The notes under the pieces were generated by a model. It made no database searches, had not been told where the DNA came from, and saw only the letters and a list, made by a program, of their open reading frames with translations. Source: Oryza sativa Japonica Group (lineage: Eukaryota; Streptophyta; Magnoliopsida; Poales; Poaceae). From it: 64,000 nt of DNA. The stretch spans positions 36,615,501-36,679,500 of the forward strand of contig NC_089035.1 in assembly GCF_034140825.1 (NCBI RefSeq), read 5' to 3'. The position numbers and the translations under genes are program-made. Shown here in pieces: positions 11,405 to 23,761 of this stretch; position 1 is the stretch's first letter; each line of letters begins with the position of its first letter.

Positions 11405-12272
11405 GTTGCATCGATAGATATACATGTGAATTGAATTGGCGTCTGTACATAGATATGGTGGATGGATTCTTTACCAAATTTGATCGAAAAAAAGAACTAA
11501 ATTTTGGAGCGTGATGATCATAGCATGTAAGTTGTAACAAATGATTGTTAACTGTAAGATAGGAATTCTATTCATTTGTTCTCTTCTGTACAAAATTACA
11601 AATAGGTTGATTAATTAGTTGGTCGGTTGTGGTTGATTCTTTGTAAAATACCAATTTACTAGTATAAATATACTGACAGCTTATTGTTTCAATTGTTTTG
11701 CATCCTTGAAAAATCCTTGTTTCCATGATCGTAATAGGAAGTGTTCTTTCCCAACCCGCAAGAAAGTAAGAAACGGTCGATCAGAGAGGAAAAAGTGCGA
11801 AAACGCTAATCCATGGTTCCATTCCATGGAGGAGGTCAACATTTCCAGGCGTATCTGGACCTCCTAGAAGTCCAATCGTATTAGTCTGGGCTGTGAACCG
11901 ATCTATTACAAACCGTGTGGGCTGTGAGCCCAAGTCACCAACTCATATTTTGTCACTTGGGCTAGACTATGTAACACTGACGCGAGCCCAATACACTAGA
12001 AGTCCAAGATTTTGATCAGTGCTTGTATTCCTAATAGATTACTTGCACACTCTCCAGAAATAGTTCTTTAGTACATAAATGATGCATTCATTCTCCAGAA
12101 AATGATATAACCCAAGACACCAGACAGTGGTCAGAGGCTAGTCACTAGAGGCATATACAGAACATAATTAATGGCTAACATATAGGAGTATCAATTTCGG
12201 AATTATCATCCCGTACAATAGGTAGTATGAGATCACCACACCGGCGCAAGCCTGAACCCAAGCCCAAACTCC
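11405..12272. other. Intergenic between convergent genes
   Basis: AT-rich 3' flanks of the zinc-finger gene (+) and the SOSEKI gene (-). No gene or clear repeat is seen. Confidence 0.5.
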
Positions 12273-14550
12273 TCATCCCCCGTGCCTTTTGCTCCCGTAC
12301 TGCCCGTTCCCGCCGGAGATGAGGTAGGCGCCGCCGTCCTTCTTGCCCCTGGGCCTCCGCGGGATGCATCTGTCGTGCATGTCCACGGCCTCCGTCGACG
12401 GCTCCACCTTCTGCACCCTGCCATGCCGCGAGGCAGAGATAGCATACCATCATATCACCAACTCATCATCATCATATTCTCATCGTACTCCATGACGCCA
12501 CACAGAGGCAGGCTAGCCTGGCTAGTAGTATTGGGTTCTTTTTAAGCAACGGCGAGCGCCGTGCAGCAGCAGATATGATGATAACTACGTTATCAGGTTC
12601 TGGGTTAGGGCTCTGGACCACGCTTAAAGCAGAGTTCAATGACTTCAAATTGCTGACAAAGGCTGGTGCTACTGCTGCTAGGAGCTCGCGTCATATTCAT
12701 TAGTTACTCCGATCCCTCACCTCGTCACACACGTGATTGAGTGCGGCTTATCATTGACGCGATATGGCTCTCAACGAGCTAATCAAGGCTTTTCGATGAA
12801 GGCTCGCATGGATTAATTAGGGCGGGACGAGAATTCAAGCCCCGTCCCTGACATTCCCCATTCATCCCGTCGGCTCTGTGCGAGACAGCTCCGCGAGACC
12901 TACTTCCATTTATGAACGCAACCACTAATCAGGTACACTACTCCTCATATCTTGCATGTACAGCAATGGCATTTGCAGAGGAGTTCAGTGCCGCACTAGC
13001 AATTCTTAACTGCCGCCACGGCAGTATGGTTCAATGCAACAGTACCAGTTCATGTGTTATTCCTTACAACTACGACTCTACGAGAGATTTAGAGGCAACC
13101 ATTCAACCAACCAAATGGAGTTCTAAACTGCTACGGCATGGTAACTAACTGGTCGTACCGATTTGGATACTGGCGTTGAACATTGATTTGCATTGATGTT
13201 TTGCGACTAATTAACCAGCTATGGATGGATTGGTGTACCTGTCGGCGTTGTAAGAGGATGACCGCCGGAGAACGGCAATGTCTTGGGACGTGTCGGCCGG
13301 CGACGAGCGCTTCGTCTCGACGAGGCTACCGCTGAAGTACTCCTTGTCCTCGACGATCTTTTGGCGGTAGTTCGGGATCTCGGTGGTGGTCGACGCGAGT
13401 GTAGGTGGGCGCGGTGGCCGTGGACGGTAGTGCGCGGCGGTGCGAGCCATCACCGGCGAGGCGAGCGTGCTCTTGACGGAGACGGACCCGCACGAGATGA
13501 GCTGCATGAGCACGGACGACGCCCTGGTCCTCCCGCCGCCGGTGACGGCCGCCATGACGCGTCCGTCCGCCTTGATCAGCGCCTCGAGCGTCTCGGGGCT
13601 CGTCGACGCCGTCGGCGGCGACGTCTCCTCTCTGCTCAGCTCCTCCTGCGCCGCCGCGGCCGCGGCGCGCTGGGCGTGTCTACCGCGGCTGCTGCGGTAA
13701 CCGTCCTCGGTCTGCGTCGCGGCGTCCGCGGCCGCCGCGGCGGGGTCCTCGGCCTTGTACACCCTGTACTCACAAAGCTCCGACGTGTTTATTCCCGCGC
13801 CCTTCTTTTGGCGCGCCTCGCCGGTGCCGTTCTCCCACCCGGGCGGCGAGGACGTGGCCGTCTCCTGCGAGCCCGAGGAGCAGGACGACGCGGCGGCCGC
13901 GTCGAGCAGCGGGAGCTGGATCGGGTGCAGCCGCTCCGTGCCCTTGAGCACGTACTCTCGCCCAGCCACCGGGTAGATGTAGTCGTCGTCCGCCAGGTCG
14001 TGCCACACGAACCCGTTCCGGTAGCTCCTGCAATATTGCCACAACATTGAGGACGATCCCATGTCCAATGCTCGCTTGCACCTCACTGGCAAGCAAGCCA
14101 CAACAAGAACAAGTTCGTGAAAAAAACTAACCTTTTGGACGCCCACGAGTACATGCGCGCCATCCCCTTGCCTCTGAGCGCGTCGAGCCGGTCGATCACA
14201 TCTACGCACAGCAACGACGACGACGACGTCACGGAACGGCGGCGAATGCAGCAACAAAAACAAAAGAAAAACCGAAACGCGCGACGACGAGACGATCAAG
14301 CTGAGCACACGCACGTACCTCGGAGGTAGAGCCCGTCAGGTGAGGCGACGGCAACCTCCATGAAATGCGGGTGCTCGAGGTGCCCGTTCCTCGAGAGGTA
14401 GTACACGACGGCGGCCCTCGCCGGCCCCGGCCTTGGCCTTGGCGGCCGCGACGGCGCCATGTCGGGGCACCTCGCCTCCTGCTGCGCCTCTCGCCACGGC
14501 AGCCGCTGCTGCTCCCCTTTCCCCCTGCTGCCAGCCACCACCACTGCCAT
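12273..14550 (-). CDS. SOSEKI (DUF966) polarity protein
   Basis: Four coding exons on the minus strand: 14319-14550, 14132-14201, 13239-14027 and 12273-12417. All have GT-AG borders and total 1,236 nt (411 aa). Residues about 46-138 form the DIX-like polymerisation domain of SOSEKI proteins (VVYYLSRNGHLEHPHFMEV, then YSWASKRSYRNGFVWHDL and PVAGREYVLKGTE). Conserved downstream blocks are ELCEYRVYKAED, LIKADGR, LMQLISCGS, QKIVEDKEYFSGSLVET and RSSSYNADR. The last small exon adds the Cys-Ile-Pro-Arg block near the C-terminus. Family members assemble at cell corners or edges and interpret polarity in plants; rice relatives were also described as stress-repressed DUF966 genes. The start is the ATG at 14550; nothing upstream in frame is an ATG. 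The final exon is separated by an 821-bp intron and is easily missed. Confidence 0.92.
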
Positions 14551-17070
14551 CCTCGTCAACCTAACCTACCCTTGCTGGCTGCTGCTGCTGCCCCCAGCAA
14601 TAATCCCTGAGCTATATGCAGCGAGCTGCAATGCAAGGCTGCAGGCGTCGTCGTCACCGCTCAGCAGCTAGCGCTTAAAGGGCGCGAGTGCGACACAGGG
14701 GAAGGTGCAAAGGAGGGCGCAGCGGAGGCAGTGATGAGTGGCATTCAAACGATGCCAGGACCAGCTCAGCTGTGAGAGAGCTGGGGCAGAGTGTGGGTTG
14801 ATGGAGGCGAGAGCAGCGATATCAGAGGATTTGTAGTAATAGAAAAGCTTCACTAGCTCTCTGGTTAGTTGCTTTCTCCTTTAGGTTCTTGAAGTCAACA
14901 CACTGCTGCATTGTGTATCACTACTGATGTATGGTAGACTGTCCTATTGTTAAGTACTGGTACCTAGAGCTTAATTACCGGTGATGTTGACTAGTAGTAG
15001 TACTAATTAAGGTGTTTGCAGTGTGGGGGTGAGACCAGTGGATTAAGGGTGGGTAATTATTGTGGGGGACTCTAGAGGGTGGTGAAATGGCAGCTGGTTC
15101 GGCGCTGCCAAAGCAGTTCTTTTAAGCGAAAACGTTTGACTAACGAGGCCCACACGTATGGGGCGCGGCGACGCTGACCAAGACTAGTCGCTGGGCCCGT
15201 ATGTCAGTGAGCCAATCGAGGACTTCTCCCTCTCTCTTAAGACTCTTGCTAACGCTCTGTGAGTCCAACTCCCAGTGCACTGTAAGTCCTGGATGGTTTG
15301 TTAATCTGATTGCTGTCTCTTAATGCCTGATGTGTCCGTAGACAAATAAGCCGTGCATGTGAAGCCTTGGAGCACGGGTTGGGTTTCCCCGCTGATGCTG
15401 CGAGTATTAATATTTGGAAGCATTTGCGTGCATGGGAAGGCTGCAATCCCTGTCCTGTCCATTTGGGCCTCCTTCCAAGTCCCAATTAAACTCCCTGCCC
15501 CTCCCCTGCCCTGGTGCTTTGCTTTGCCATGGCACAGAGATCAGCGACGCGACAAGTGATACTAATCCCAGCCACGTGACAGGGACCATCCTGCTGATTA
15601 ACACACAGCAGCGGCAAACACCCGGCGTTAACCTAACACGGGCCATTAAGCAGCGTGACCCACCACCGCGAGGCCCCACGCGTCGGCGAGACGGCTGCCT
15701 GCCGCTATCGCACGCGAAAGCAGAGGCGAGAGAGGTGTTTCGCTTCGTCAGGGTTTTGCAGCGGAGGAGGACAAGGGGGGAAGGCTCCACCGACTACGAG
15801 ATGGCAAAATGGAGGGGGTGTGTAGCCTATGGCGCGGACAGCGAGACAGCACGGCGTACGCGCGCGAAACCGGAGAGGAGAGAGGAGGCTGCGTTTGCCT
15901 CACGGAGATGGGGGCGGTGCGGTGCGGTGGGTGCCCGCCACCGCCAGCGCCACACCTCGCCGCGAGCATCGAGATCCGCGCCGGCCGGCGTCTCAGCTCG
16001 CGCTGCCGGTTTTCTTTTCACTCACATGCCGCGCTCCTGCGTCTCGATCCCGGCCGCAGCCTTCGCGCTTTGTTCTTTACCGCGCCCCGGTAATTGAAGC
16101 CTGCTGATTACTGGGGTCTACTACTCGTCTAGTACTCCTGATTACCGGACCAGTAATTCAGTACGGATTCTACTGATTCGTCTGAGGCCATGCGTGCCTA
16201 CTGTCAGGTATGCAATCGATCCGGTCACGCAGCCGAGGTGTGTCGGAATTCGGAAGCGAGACGCGCGCAGCGAGCGACACCGTACGCACAGGTTCTCCTT
16301 TTAATATTTGCGTAGGTCGACGTCTGTCCGTATCGGTTCGTCGCACATGTCCCCGAACGTATTAGGTCGGGTCGGTCAGTGGCTCAGTGCGTAGGTGAAA
16401 CGGAGGCTGGAAGCTTGTGCGGGTTGTGGGCTTGTGGCTGCCTGCACGGCACTGCGGATTGAATCGGGACCAGTGCGCGCGTTGAAAACATGAGACGTCT
16501 AGGTCACGAGGCCAAGAGGCGCCCCAGCACGACAAATCATCAGCGATTCGTGAACAGCAAACAAACGTAACACCTTAACACGTCATGCAGTTTGCCGACG
16601 AATTTGAGCATGCATACGCATACGCTTCACTGCTGGTCCATAGCATAGAGATCATTCTTTCTCCTGTGCTGGTCAGGCACAGCTGTAATAACGGATGATA
16701 GTTCCAGCGCAAGAAAGATACTAATGCCGCGGGCGATAGGAGTACGTACGGTGCTACATACGGGTGTAGAACTAGCGTGTTTCTCGTGTCGAGCTCACCA
16801 AAACGACCTTTTTGTGCTTGTCCTGCCTGCTTCGCTGACCTGTATAGCTTGACCTTTAGAATCTCTCGTGTTTGCTTCGCTTGGCCCACAAGCTCACGGG
16901 CCTACGAAGGAGGGGGGATTTAGTGAGGCCCACTGGGCCGAAAAGGCCGTCGGCGCGGGAGCACAAACCTAGCGGAGTGGACAGGTCCGAACCGAGTTCC
17001 ACCTCCCAAACCCCTCAACCCTCGCCGCCGCCGCCGCCGCCGCCGCTCGTCGCTCTGCTCCGCCGCAGCC
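14551..17070. other. Divergent promoter region between SOSEKI and bL17 genes
   Basis: About 2.5 kb separating divergently transcribed genes. GC-rich parts (15.4-16.5 kb) give long frames on both strands, the longest about 227 codons at 15414-16097, but none shows a domain or codon periodicity I trust. No mobile-element ends were resolved. Confidence 0.4.
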
Positions 17071-19261
17071 ATGGGGAAGTTCCGCAAGCTCGGCCGCCAC
17101 GCCGCCCACCGAGTATCCATGCTCAGGTACCATTTGGCCTCGATCCTTCTCTCTCGAGCGCGAGATCCGCATCTCTCTGTGTGTGTCGGAGTCATGGACA
17201 TGTCTGTTCGGCAGGACGATGGTGTCGCAGCTCGTGAAGCACGAGCGAATCGAGACCACCGTCGCCAAGGTACGTACTCTCTCCTTTCCGCCTAGGATCT
17301 GGTCGAACACCTTGTAGAGTGGGGGCGCCTCGGATTTATGTGCTGGGAGTCGTGGTTGATTCCAGGCGAAGGAGGTGCGGCGCAAGGCGGATCAGATGGT
17401 GCAGCTCGGGAAAGAGGTAAAAACTGCTACCTGTGAAACATTCTCCTGTTGCCATAGAACTATAACCTGAAAAAAATTACTGTTTAGTGCCATCCATGAA
17501 CCTATGTAGAGCTTTGGATTGCCGCATTTTTTTTTGCACAACCGCGCACACAGTTCTGTAGTACGAGTAACTAGTAAGCATGGATGAGTACTTGATTAGT
17601 TCCATGAGCGTGACATTTTGTTTACTGTTAAATTTCGTACAAGAGATGAATTGACTATTGAGGGATGTAGGGATGTGTCTTCACAAGAATGGCAGTATGG
17701 AAACAATTTACTCTCTCCATCTTGAAATATAAGCATTTCTGATTTTGTCCTAACTCAAACTATCCTAAGTTTGACCTTATAGAAAGAAAGCAACAATATC
17801 CACGATATCAAATGAGTATCATTAGATCCATTATGAAATATATTTTCATACTTTACCTATTAGACATGGTAGTAGATGTTAATATTCTTCTCTATACACT
17901 TGATCAAGAACAAAATTAGAAATGCTTATATTTTGGGACGGTGTGAGTAATGTTTTACATCGTGGTTTTAATCAGATTCAAATGAGTTTTCTACTTTTGT
18001 ATTTTATTTTCTCTCTTCGTTATGAGATGGTTGAAATGTTCAGGTCATATAGCTAATCAATGATTGGTTGTCTGATAAATTGTCTCAAGTTTCTGTTACA
18101 TACTAGGCGATCCATCTGAATGATGTCTTCTTGTTTTGGAGTCGATGCTACATAAGCCTTCCTGTGATTGTGCCATTCTGCATGTTACCTTAAACGTCTT
18201 TTGATCTGGCTGGAATGTTGCATTGATTTATTTAAGTCTATTCTTAAAGGTATTCGTCCAGAAACTTATCTTTTATTTGCATAAATTATAGGGCACATTG
18301 GATGCAGCAAGACGTGCTTCTGCTTTTGTTCGGGGAGATGATGTTGTTCATAAGCTATTTACAGAGCTAGCCTACCGTTACAAGTAAAACTCCTTCATGT
18401 GTTGTGTATCAATTTGATTTGTTTCTACCACTGTTTAAAAATATGTCATGTTAGCATCTCACATAAGGAATAAAGTAAAATGCCTACCATGGTCTTTGTA
18501 CAATGCATCTAAAAGGTGTAGGATTTTATGCATCACAAAATTGTAATACTAGAACGCTATGTACTGGTAGCATAGGGTCATAATATTTTTAGGTCGATCC
18601 TAATGATTCTTTTGTCCCTTTTGAATTTAGGAACCGAGCTGGTGGGTACACCAGACTATTGCGAACTAGGATACGAGTTGGTGATGCTGCACCGATGGCA
18701 TACATTGAGTAAGCTTCTCTTATGATTTTTAAAATGGAAAATTGATCAGTGACCTTTCCATTGGGTTATTAGTCAGTTTTTTTTTTGCGGGGAATTAGTC
18801 AGTTTTGTTATTCGCTTACTTTTACTTTGTGTTTGCTATTAAAAAATTACTACCATGCCACCGACTTGTTTTTGCCCCTGCTTCACGTGGAACAATCAAC
18901 TGGTTGAGTATAAAATTCAGCATCATGCAGTGTTTTTTAAATGAAAGAAGCTAGCGTGCTAAAAGCATCTTCAAACCATGCAAAGTTTTTTTTTTCTAAA
19001 ATGCTGAGTTTTAGCTGGCTGTGCCAGAAATATATCATCATATCAAATTCCCAGAAATCATAACTTGCTGTTTTGCAGCCCAAGTCACTCGCTGTCTTCA
19101 TCTGCAGGTTCGTTGATAGGGAAAATGAACTTCGAGAAGCCAAACCTGCAACACCACAGCCACCTCAACGGTCTCCTCTTGATCCCTGGGCCAAGTCTCG
19201 TGCTAGCCAACAGTGGGCGGGACCTAAAATCAGCGAGGGCTCTAGAAAAGAAGGCTTATGA
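17071..19261 (+). CDS. Mitochondrial ribosomal protein L17 (bL17m)
   Basis: Six coding exons: 17071-17126, 17215-17269, 17366-17416, 18292-18383, 18631-18708 and 19108-19261. All have GT-AG introns and total 486 nt (161 aa). The protein is a full bacterial-type L17: [18 protein letters not shown] at the N-terminus, then the KHERIETT and KAKEVRR blocks, a [19 protein letters not shown] core and a plant-specific Pro-rich tail. bL17 binds 23S-type rRNA near the peptide exit tunnel of the large subunit. The short, unextended N-terminus and tail resemble the plant mitochondrial form rather than the plastid form, which carries a transit peptide; targeting is inferred. The ATG lies in a GCAGCCATGG context. 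Intron 3 contains a Stowaway MITE. Confidence 0.95.
17711..17947. mobile_element. Stowaway MITE in intron 3 of the bL17 gene
   Basis: 237 bp with ends CTCTCTCCATCTTGAAATAT and ATATTTTGGGACGGTGTGAG, degenerate forms of CTCCCTCCGTCCCAAAATAT and its complement. It is flanked by TA on both sides, the Tc1/mariner target site. Confidence 0.8.
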
Positions 19262-19660
19262 AAATAATATTCATGTGTTGAGTTCCTTGAGACTGTATTC
19301 AATTTTCTGTACTAGGCTATGAGGCACCAGCTTGTCATTTTGGAGGAGTTTTGTCACGAGATATATTGTCAATAGAATAATTTGAACTTGGCTGCTTACT
19401 TTTAACAAAGCCTGATGCCCTCATGAGATGTGTATCATGTATGACTGCAAATCATTCATTGAGATATGAAATGCAGAATTATCCATACCTGTATTATTCC
19501 CGGAAGAATATCGGTGGAGTACTGGATTTCCTATAGCTGATGTATATGAGTCCCCCTTGCCAATTCGTGATTGGGTTAGATGCTATTCGTTCTGGCTATT
19601 GTGTGTACACTGTATACATGTTTCTTTTCTGTAGACTGTAGCTACTGACTTCCTACATGT

Positions 19661-20710
19661 CCGGATCCTCTGACGTACTTTATTCTACGTCAGAGGGACG
19701 TTCGACCATGGATCGCCGTTCCTTGCGCATCCGACGGCAACAACCGTTTTAGTCTCGTCACTTGTCTCAGGCCCCACAGCGCAATGTCTCTGCCTGCTCT
19801 CCGGCCCATTCATTGATAGGGACAGCGGTGCCGCGCCGGCCGCCGGAGAGCTCAGGCCGCCGCACACTGCCGCCAGCGGGGAGGTCGGACTAGGACGCGG
19901 TGCTAGCGCCGTCCGTCGGCGAGGTCGAGGGCGACGGCTACGCCCGCCTTGGTGTTTGCTGTTTGTCCCATCGCACAGAGACTGCTGTTCTCGGAACCGT
20001 CGCCGGCGAAGTTGGATTGGAATCGATCTGTAGCCGATCGAACTTCCATCATCAAGTTGCCTTTTCTCATGGAAGAGGCAGCTGGTTGAAAATCTTGCTA
20101 AGGCATTCGTGCTGTCATTAACTTGTCCCAGAAACTAAGAAACTACAAGTAACCTGAAGAATAAAATTCAGAGCTAACCAGAAGAAAAGAAACCAAAACT
20201 TTGCCAACAGATTCACAGTAGAATGCGACATAGCAAGTCTACAATTGCAATAAGAAAATACCAAAGAAGATGGTTTTTTTCCTTGAAGAAGAGATCAATC
20301 GAGTGCAGATGTTAACCAAGTAAAGAAATCTCATGGCATGAAATGAAGAGAAGATGAGTAACTTTTCTGTTCTATTTGTTCCCCGTATAGCTCTCCGACG
20401 ACGGTTCCGACAACAGCAGCCGCTGGGCGGAGCCATCGCCCTCGACCTCGCCGGCGGACAGCGGTAGCGCCGCGTTCCAGTCCAACCTCCCCGCCGGCTT
20501 CAGCGCGCGGCGGCCTGAGCTCCCCGGCGGCTGGCGCGGTGCCGCTGCCCCTATTAACGAATGGGCCAGAGAGCAGGCAGGGACATCGCGCTTGCGGGGC
20601 CTGAGACAAGAGACGGGACTGAAACGGTTGTTGCCGTCGGATACGCAAGCAACGACGATCTATAGTCGAACGTCCCTCTGACATAGAATAGATTACGTTA
20701 GAGGATCCGG
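19661..20710. mobile_element. Element with ~330-bp inverted arms (MULE-like)
   Basis: 1,050-bp unit. Left arm about 19661-20010 and right arm about 20390-20710 are long, diverged inverted repeats: CCGGATCCTCTGACGTA at the left, TACGTTAGAGGATCCGG-like complement at the right. The shared GC-rich sequence includes the block GGCGAGGTCGAGGGCGA. The centre (20010-20390) is AT-rich and unrelated. No transposase and no clean target duplication were found. Long GC-rich arms resemble non-autonomous MULEs that picked up host exons; the source is not recognised. Frames such as 20331-20684 (-) arise inside the arms. Confidence 0.7.
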
Positions 20711-21238
20711 TTCAATGTTCAGGAGATGTTGTCATTTTCGGAAGTCACAAGCAACACAACCAAAAAACGCAAAAGTATGTACGGAGTAGATGCTAGCAGC
20801 AGTGGGGAGATCATTCTCAAGCAAGAATTCCAAAATATAGCGACTCTGGATCAGATTTAGTGCATCTTCCATAAAGGATTATGATGTGTCTCATCTAATT
20901 CTTAGTTATTATATTTTGTGACGTGGTAATATTTATTATGTTTTGAATAAATACAAAATTCTTCAAGATAGGAGCAAACCCTGTAACCTGCTAGTAGTCT
21001 GCAGCACCAACGTTCTCTTCGGCCGATTCGGCGATTGCATCAGACTGACCAACAAGATACAGAAATCCTCATCCACCACATCCAAAGCGGCAAAGCTCGT
21101 CCGCTCCAAAAGGCCCGACTTTCCTGCGATCAGATGCAGCACCTTGGGGGTTCCCTGAGGACCCTGACCTAGCCCACGGCACAGCTGGTGGTGCCGTTCA
21201 CACGGTTCCCTGGATCCGCCCACAATCTGCTCGACGAA

Positions 21239-22609
21239 ATGCCGCACCGGGACGTCGTCTCGGCCACGGCGGCCATTGGCGCGCTCACCCGCAGCGGCCG
21301 GCACCGGGACGCGGTCGCCCTCTTCTCCGGCATTCTTGGGGACGGCATCGTGCCCAACGAGTTCACCTTCGGCACCATCCTGCAGTCGGCGAGCGCGCTG
21401 CGCGACCTTCGCGTCGGTGCGCAGCTCCACGCCTGCGTCGCCAAGCTTGGCCTCTGTTCCAACGTCTTCGTCGGCAGCGCTCTCGTCGACCACTACGCCA
21501 AGATGGGCTCCGTGAGGGAAGCCCAGGGCGCGCTGCAGGACACCCGCGAGCCGAACGTCGTCTCTTACACCGCGCTCATTGCGGGGTTTCTGAAGAATGG
21601 GATGTCTGGGGATGCAGCCCGGCTGTTCCGGTGCATGCCGGAGAGGAATGTGATTTCTTGGAACGCCATGATCGGCGGATCCAGCAAGGCAGGACTCAAC
21701 GAGGAGGCAGTCAATCTGTTCCTGGAGATGTGTCGGGAAGGCGTCAGGCCGAACGAGAGCACGTTTCCCTGCTTGCTCACATCCGTTGCCAATGCAGGGG
21801 CGCTCGGCGTTGGCAGAAGCATCCATGCTTCTGCTATCAAGTTCTTGGGTAAGCTTGATGTTTTTGCGGGCAATTCTCTTGTCAGCTTCTATGCTAGATG
21901 TGGCAGTTTGGATGACAGCGTCCTGGCGTTCAAAAAGATCAAGAACAAGAACGTGGTGTCCTGGAACGCGTTGATCTGCGGATATGCGCAAAATGGGAGG
22001 GGGGAGGAGGCTTTGGATGCCTTCAGGAGGATGAAAGCTACAGGCTTGAAGCTGGATCGTGTTACTCTTCTTGGCTTGCTGTTTGGTTGCAACCATGCTG
22101 GTCTGGTTGATGAAGGTTACTCATTGTTCAGGACTGCCGAGATGGAGCAGCCGGGTGTATTGAGACCTGAGCACTATGCTTGTGTGGTTGATCTCTTCTC
22201 CAGGGCTAAGCGATTTGATGATGCCAAGCGGTTTCTTGAGAACCTTCCCTTCGAGCCAGGCATTGGATTCTGGAAGTCGTTGATAGGAGGGTGCCAGATT
22301 CACTGGAATAGGGAGCTGGCTAAGAGTGTCGCGAAGCATATTCATGCACTGGATCCTAAGGATACTTCTTCATACATCCTTCTATCTAATGTTTACTCTG
22401 CAGCAGGAAGCTGGCAGGATGTGTCAATGATCAGAAGGGAAATTAAAGAAAAGGGACTGAAGAGGATCACTGGTTGCAGTTGGATTGAGGTCCAGAACCA
22501 GGTTCATGTCTTCTTCAATGGAGACCGCAGACATCCAAAGAGTGATGATATTTACATGATGCTTGAATCTTGTCTGAATAGCGAGGAAGATGAGGACTGC
22601 CTTGTATGA
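21239..22609 (+). CDS. Pentatricopeptide repeat protein, E/E+ class
   Basis: Open frame of PPR repeats ending in an E/E+ tail without a DYW deaminase. Visible pieces include DEMPHRDVVSATAAIGAL, GDGIVPNEFTFGTILQSAS, PNVVSYTALIAGFLKNG, ERNVISWNAMIGGSSKAG, NVVSWNALICGYAQNG, ALDPKDTSSYILLSNVYSA and the tail GLKRITGCSWIEVQNQVHVF. PLS-class proteins of this kind guide C-to-U RNA editing in mitochondria or plastids and recruit a deaminase in trans; that is family knowledge. The repeat order resembles one conserved single-copy plant family. The start is uncertain. The frame is open from 21173, the first ATG in it is at 21239, and an upstream in-frame ATG at 21134 is followed by TAG at 21170. The bases before 21173 could also be a splice acceptor from an unseen 5' exon. 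Confidence 0.85.
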   Translation: MPHRDVVSATAAIGALTRSGRHRDAVALFSGILGDGIVPNEFTFGTILQSASALRDLRVGAQLHACVAKLGLCSNVFVGSALVDHYAKMGSVREAQGALQDTREPNVVSYTALIAGFLKNGMSGDAARLFRCMPERNVISWNAMIGGSSKAGLNEEAVNLFLEMCREGVRPNESTFPCLLTSVANAGALGVGRSIHASAIKFLGKLDVFAGNSLVSFYARCGSLDDSVLAFKKIKNKNVVSWNALICGYAQNGRGEEALDAFRRMKATGLKLDRVTLLGLLFGCNHAGLVDEGYSLFRTAEMEQPGVLRPEHYACVVDLFSRAKRFDDAKRFLENLPFEPGIGFWKSLIGGCQIHWNRELAKSVAKHIHALDPKDTSSYILLSNVYSAAGSWQDVSMIRREIKEKGLKRITGCSWIEVQNQVHVFFNGDRRHPKSDDIYMMLESCLNSEEDEDCLV

Positions 22610-23761
22610 TTATCAGACACCATAAAAAAGACAGCTCGAGGAATGGCATTCCAATGAAAGCTTTTTCGGATCTTGAGATAAATATAAAGTTCTGGGCACA
22701 TGTACAGCAAGCTTGTCTTTGCATATCAAGTATTTGCTTAAAGATTAAACTATGAGCCCTAACAGCATTAGCAAGAAATACTGAAAGTCTGAAACAGACC
22801 TCATAAGATTTAAGCATGGTACCTGGTAACCTGGAGATGAACAGAAATGACCACATGCAACTCTCAACTCTGGATCTGTTGTGGTGCTGACCATTTTCTT
22901 TATTTTTTGCCTCACATGATTGGCTTCTTGCACAAAGGGAAAATTGATCATATGCTACAAATACTGTCAAAATTGAATTGTTAGCGATAGAACTTTCCTG
23001 TTCAAATTTTTTTTTGAATGGAACCAGCACGTGAGTGTGCTTTTTTTTTTCCTGTTCAAATTGAAATTCCTTTGGATGAGAAAACATATTCAATCATACC
23101 GAGTGCAGAATTGCAGACTAGGAGTCTAGGACCATCAAGCTCCAGCCTCAAATGGTTTAATAGTAGACACTACACAAAGGATAGATTGTGTAGTGTGTAC
23201 AAAATCACCATAATACTGGTGTCTTTTGATTTAATTTTTTCGGGCGAAATTCTCTCATTTTTGGAAAGAAATAAACTTGTTTAAATCGCAAATCAAACGT
23301 TAGCGCTGAAAACATCAGTGAAAGGAAACTGATCTGGCCACATCAACACTTGCAAAACCATGACATGAGATGAGACCAAGGATACACTTCTAAAGGCCTG
23401 TAGAGTACTTAACATGTGTTCAAAACATTCTATATTATTCTGTAATCTAAATCCCATAAATTCGGTATTATTCACTCTGATACATCACAAACTTTTTCCA
23501 CTGATACAAATTACAAAATCCTCCGTAGGTAGCCTCTGCGGTCACTCATTTGACATTTCCTGCAGCCCGTTCAAAGCACAAACCACAAATTCACAGGAAT
23601 TCAAGCACCAAGAGAAACACATTGAAAGTTGTGATAAGATCAGCGATTCATTTATAGCGAATTTCACCGATACTACATTGTTCCATGTGGGAAATCTAAG
23701 AGCGCTCTAAATAAACATCAGAACAGATAAACATCCAACGAACATGAACAGATCACGCGTC
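22610..23761. other. Intergenic between convergent PPR and H2B genes
   Basis: AT-rich 3' flanking DNA of both genes. No domain-bearing frame and no clear repeat is seen. Confidence 0.5.

Noticed and set aside
13283-14050. 255-codon plus-strand frame
   Set aside because: Antisense shadow of SOSEKI exon 3; Arg/Val-rich composition from high GC.
15414-16097. 227-codon plus-strand frame upstream of bL17
   Set aside because: No domain, overlapping frames on both strands in GC-rich promoter DNA.
21188-21190. Start of the PPR protein at 21188
   Set aside because: The codon is GTG; nuclear genes need ATG in most cases, so the first in-frame ATG (21239) is used with a caveat.
20963-22096. 377-codon minus-strand frame
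   Set aside because: Antisense of the PPR gene; no domain.
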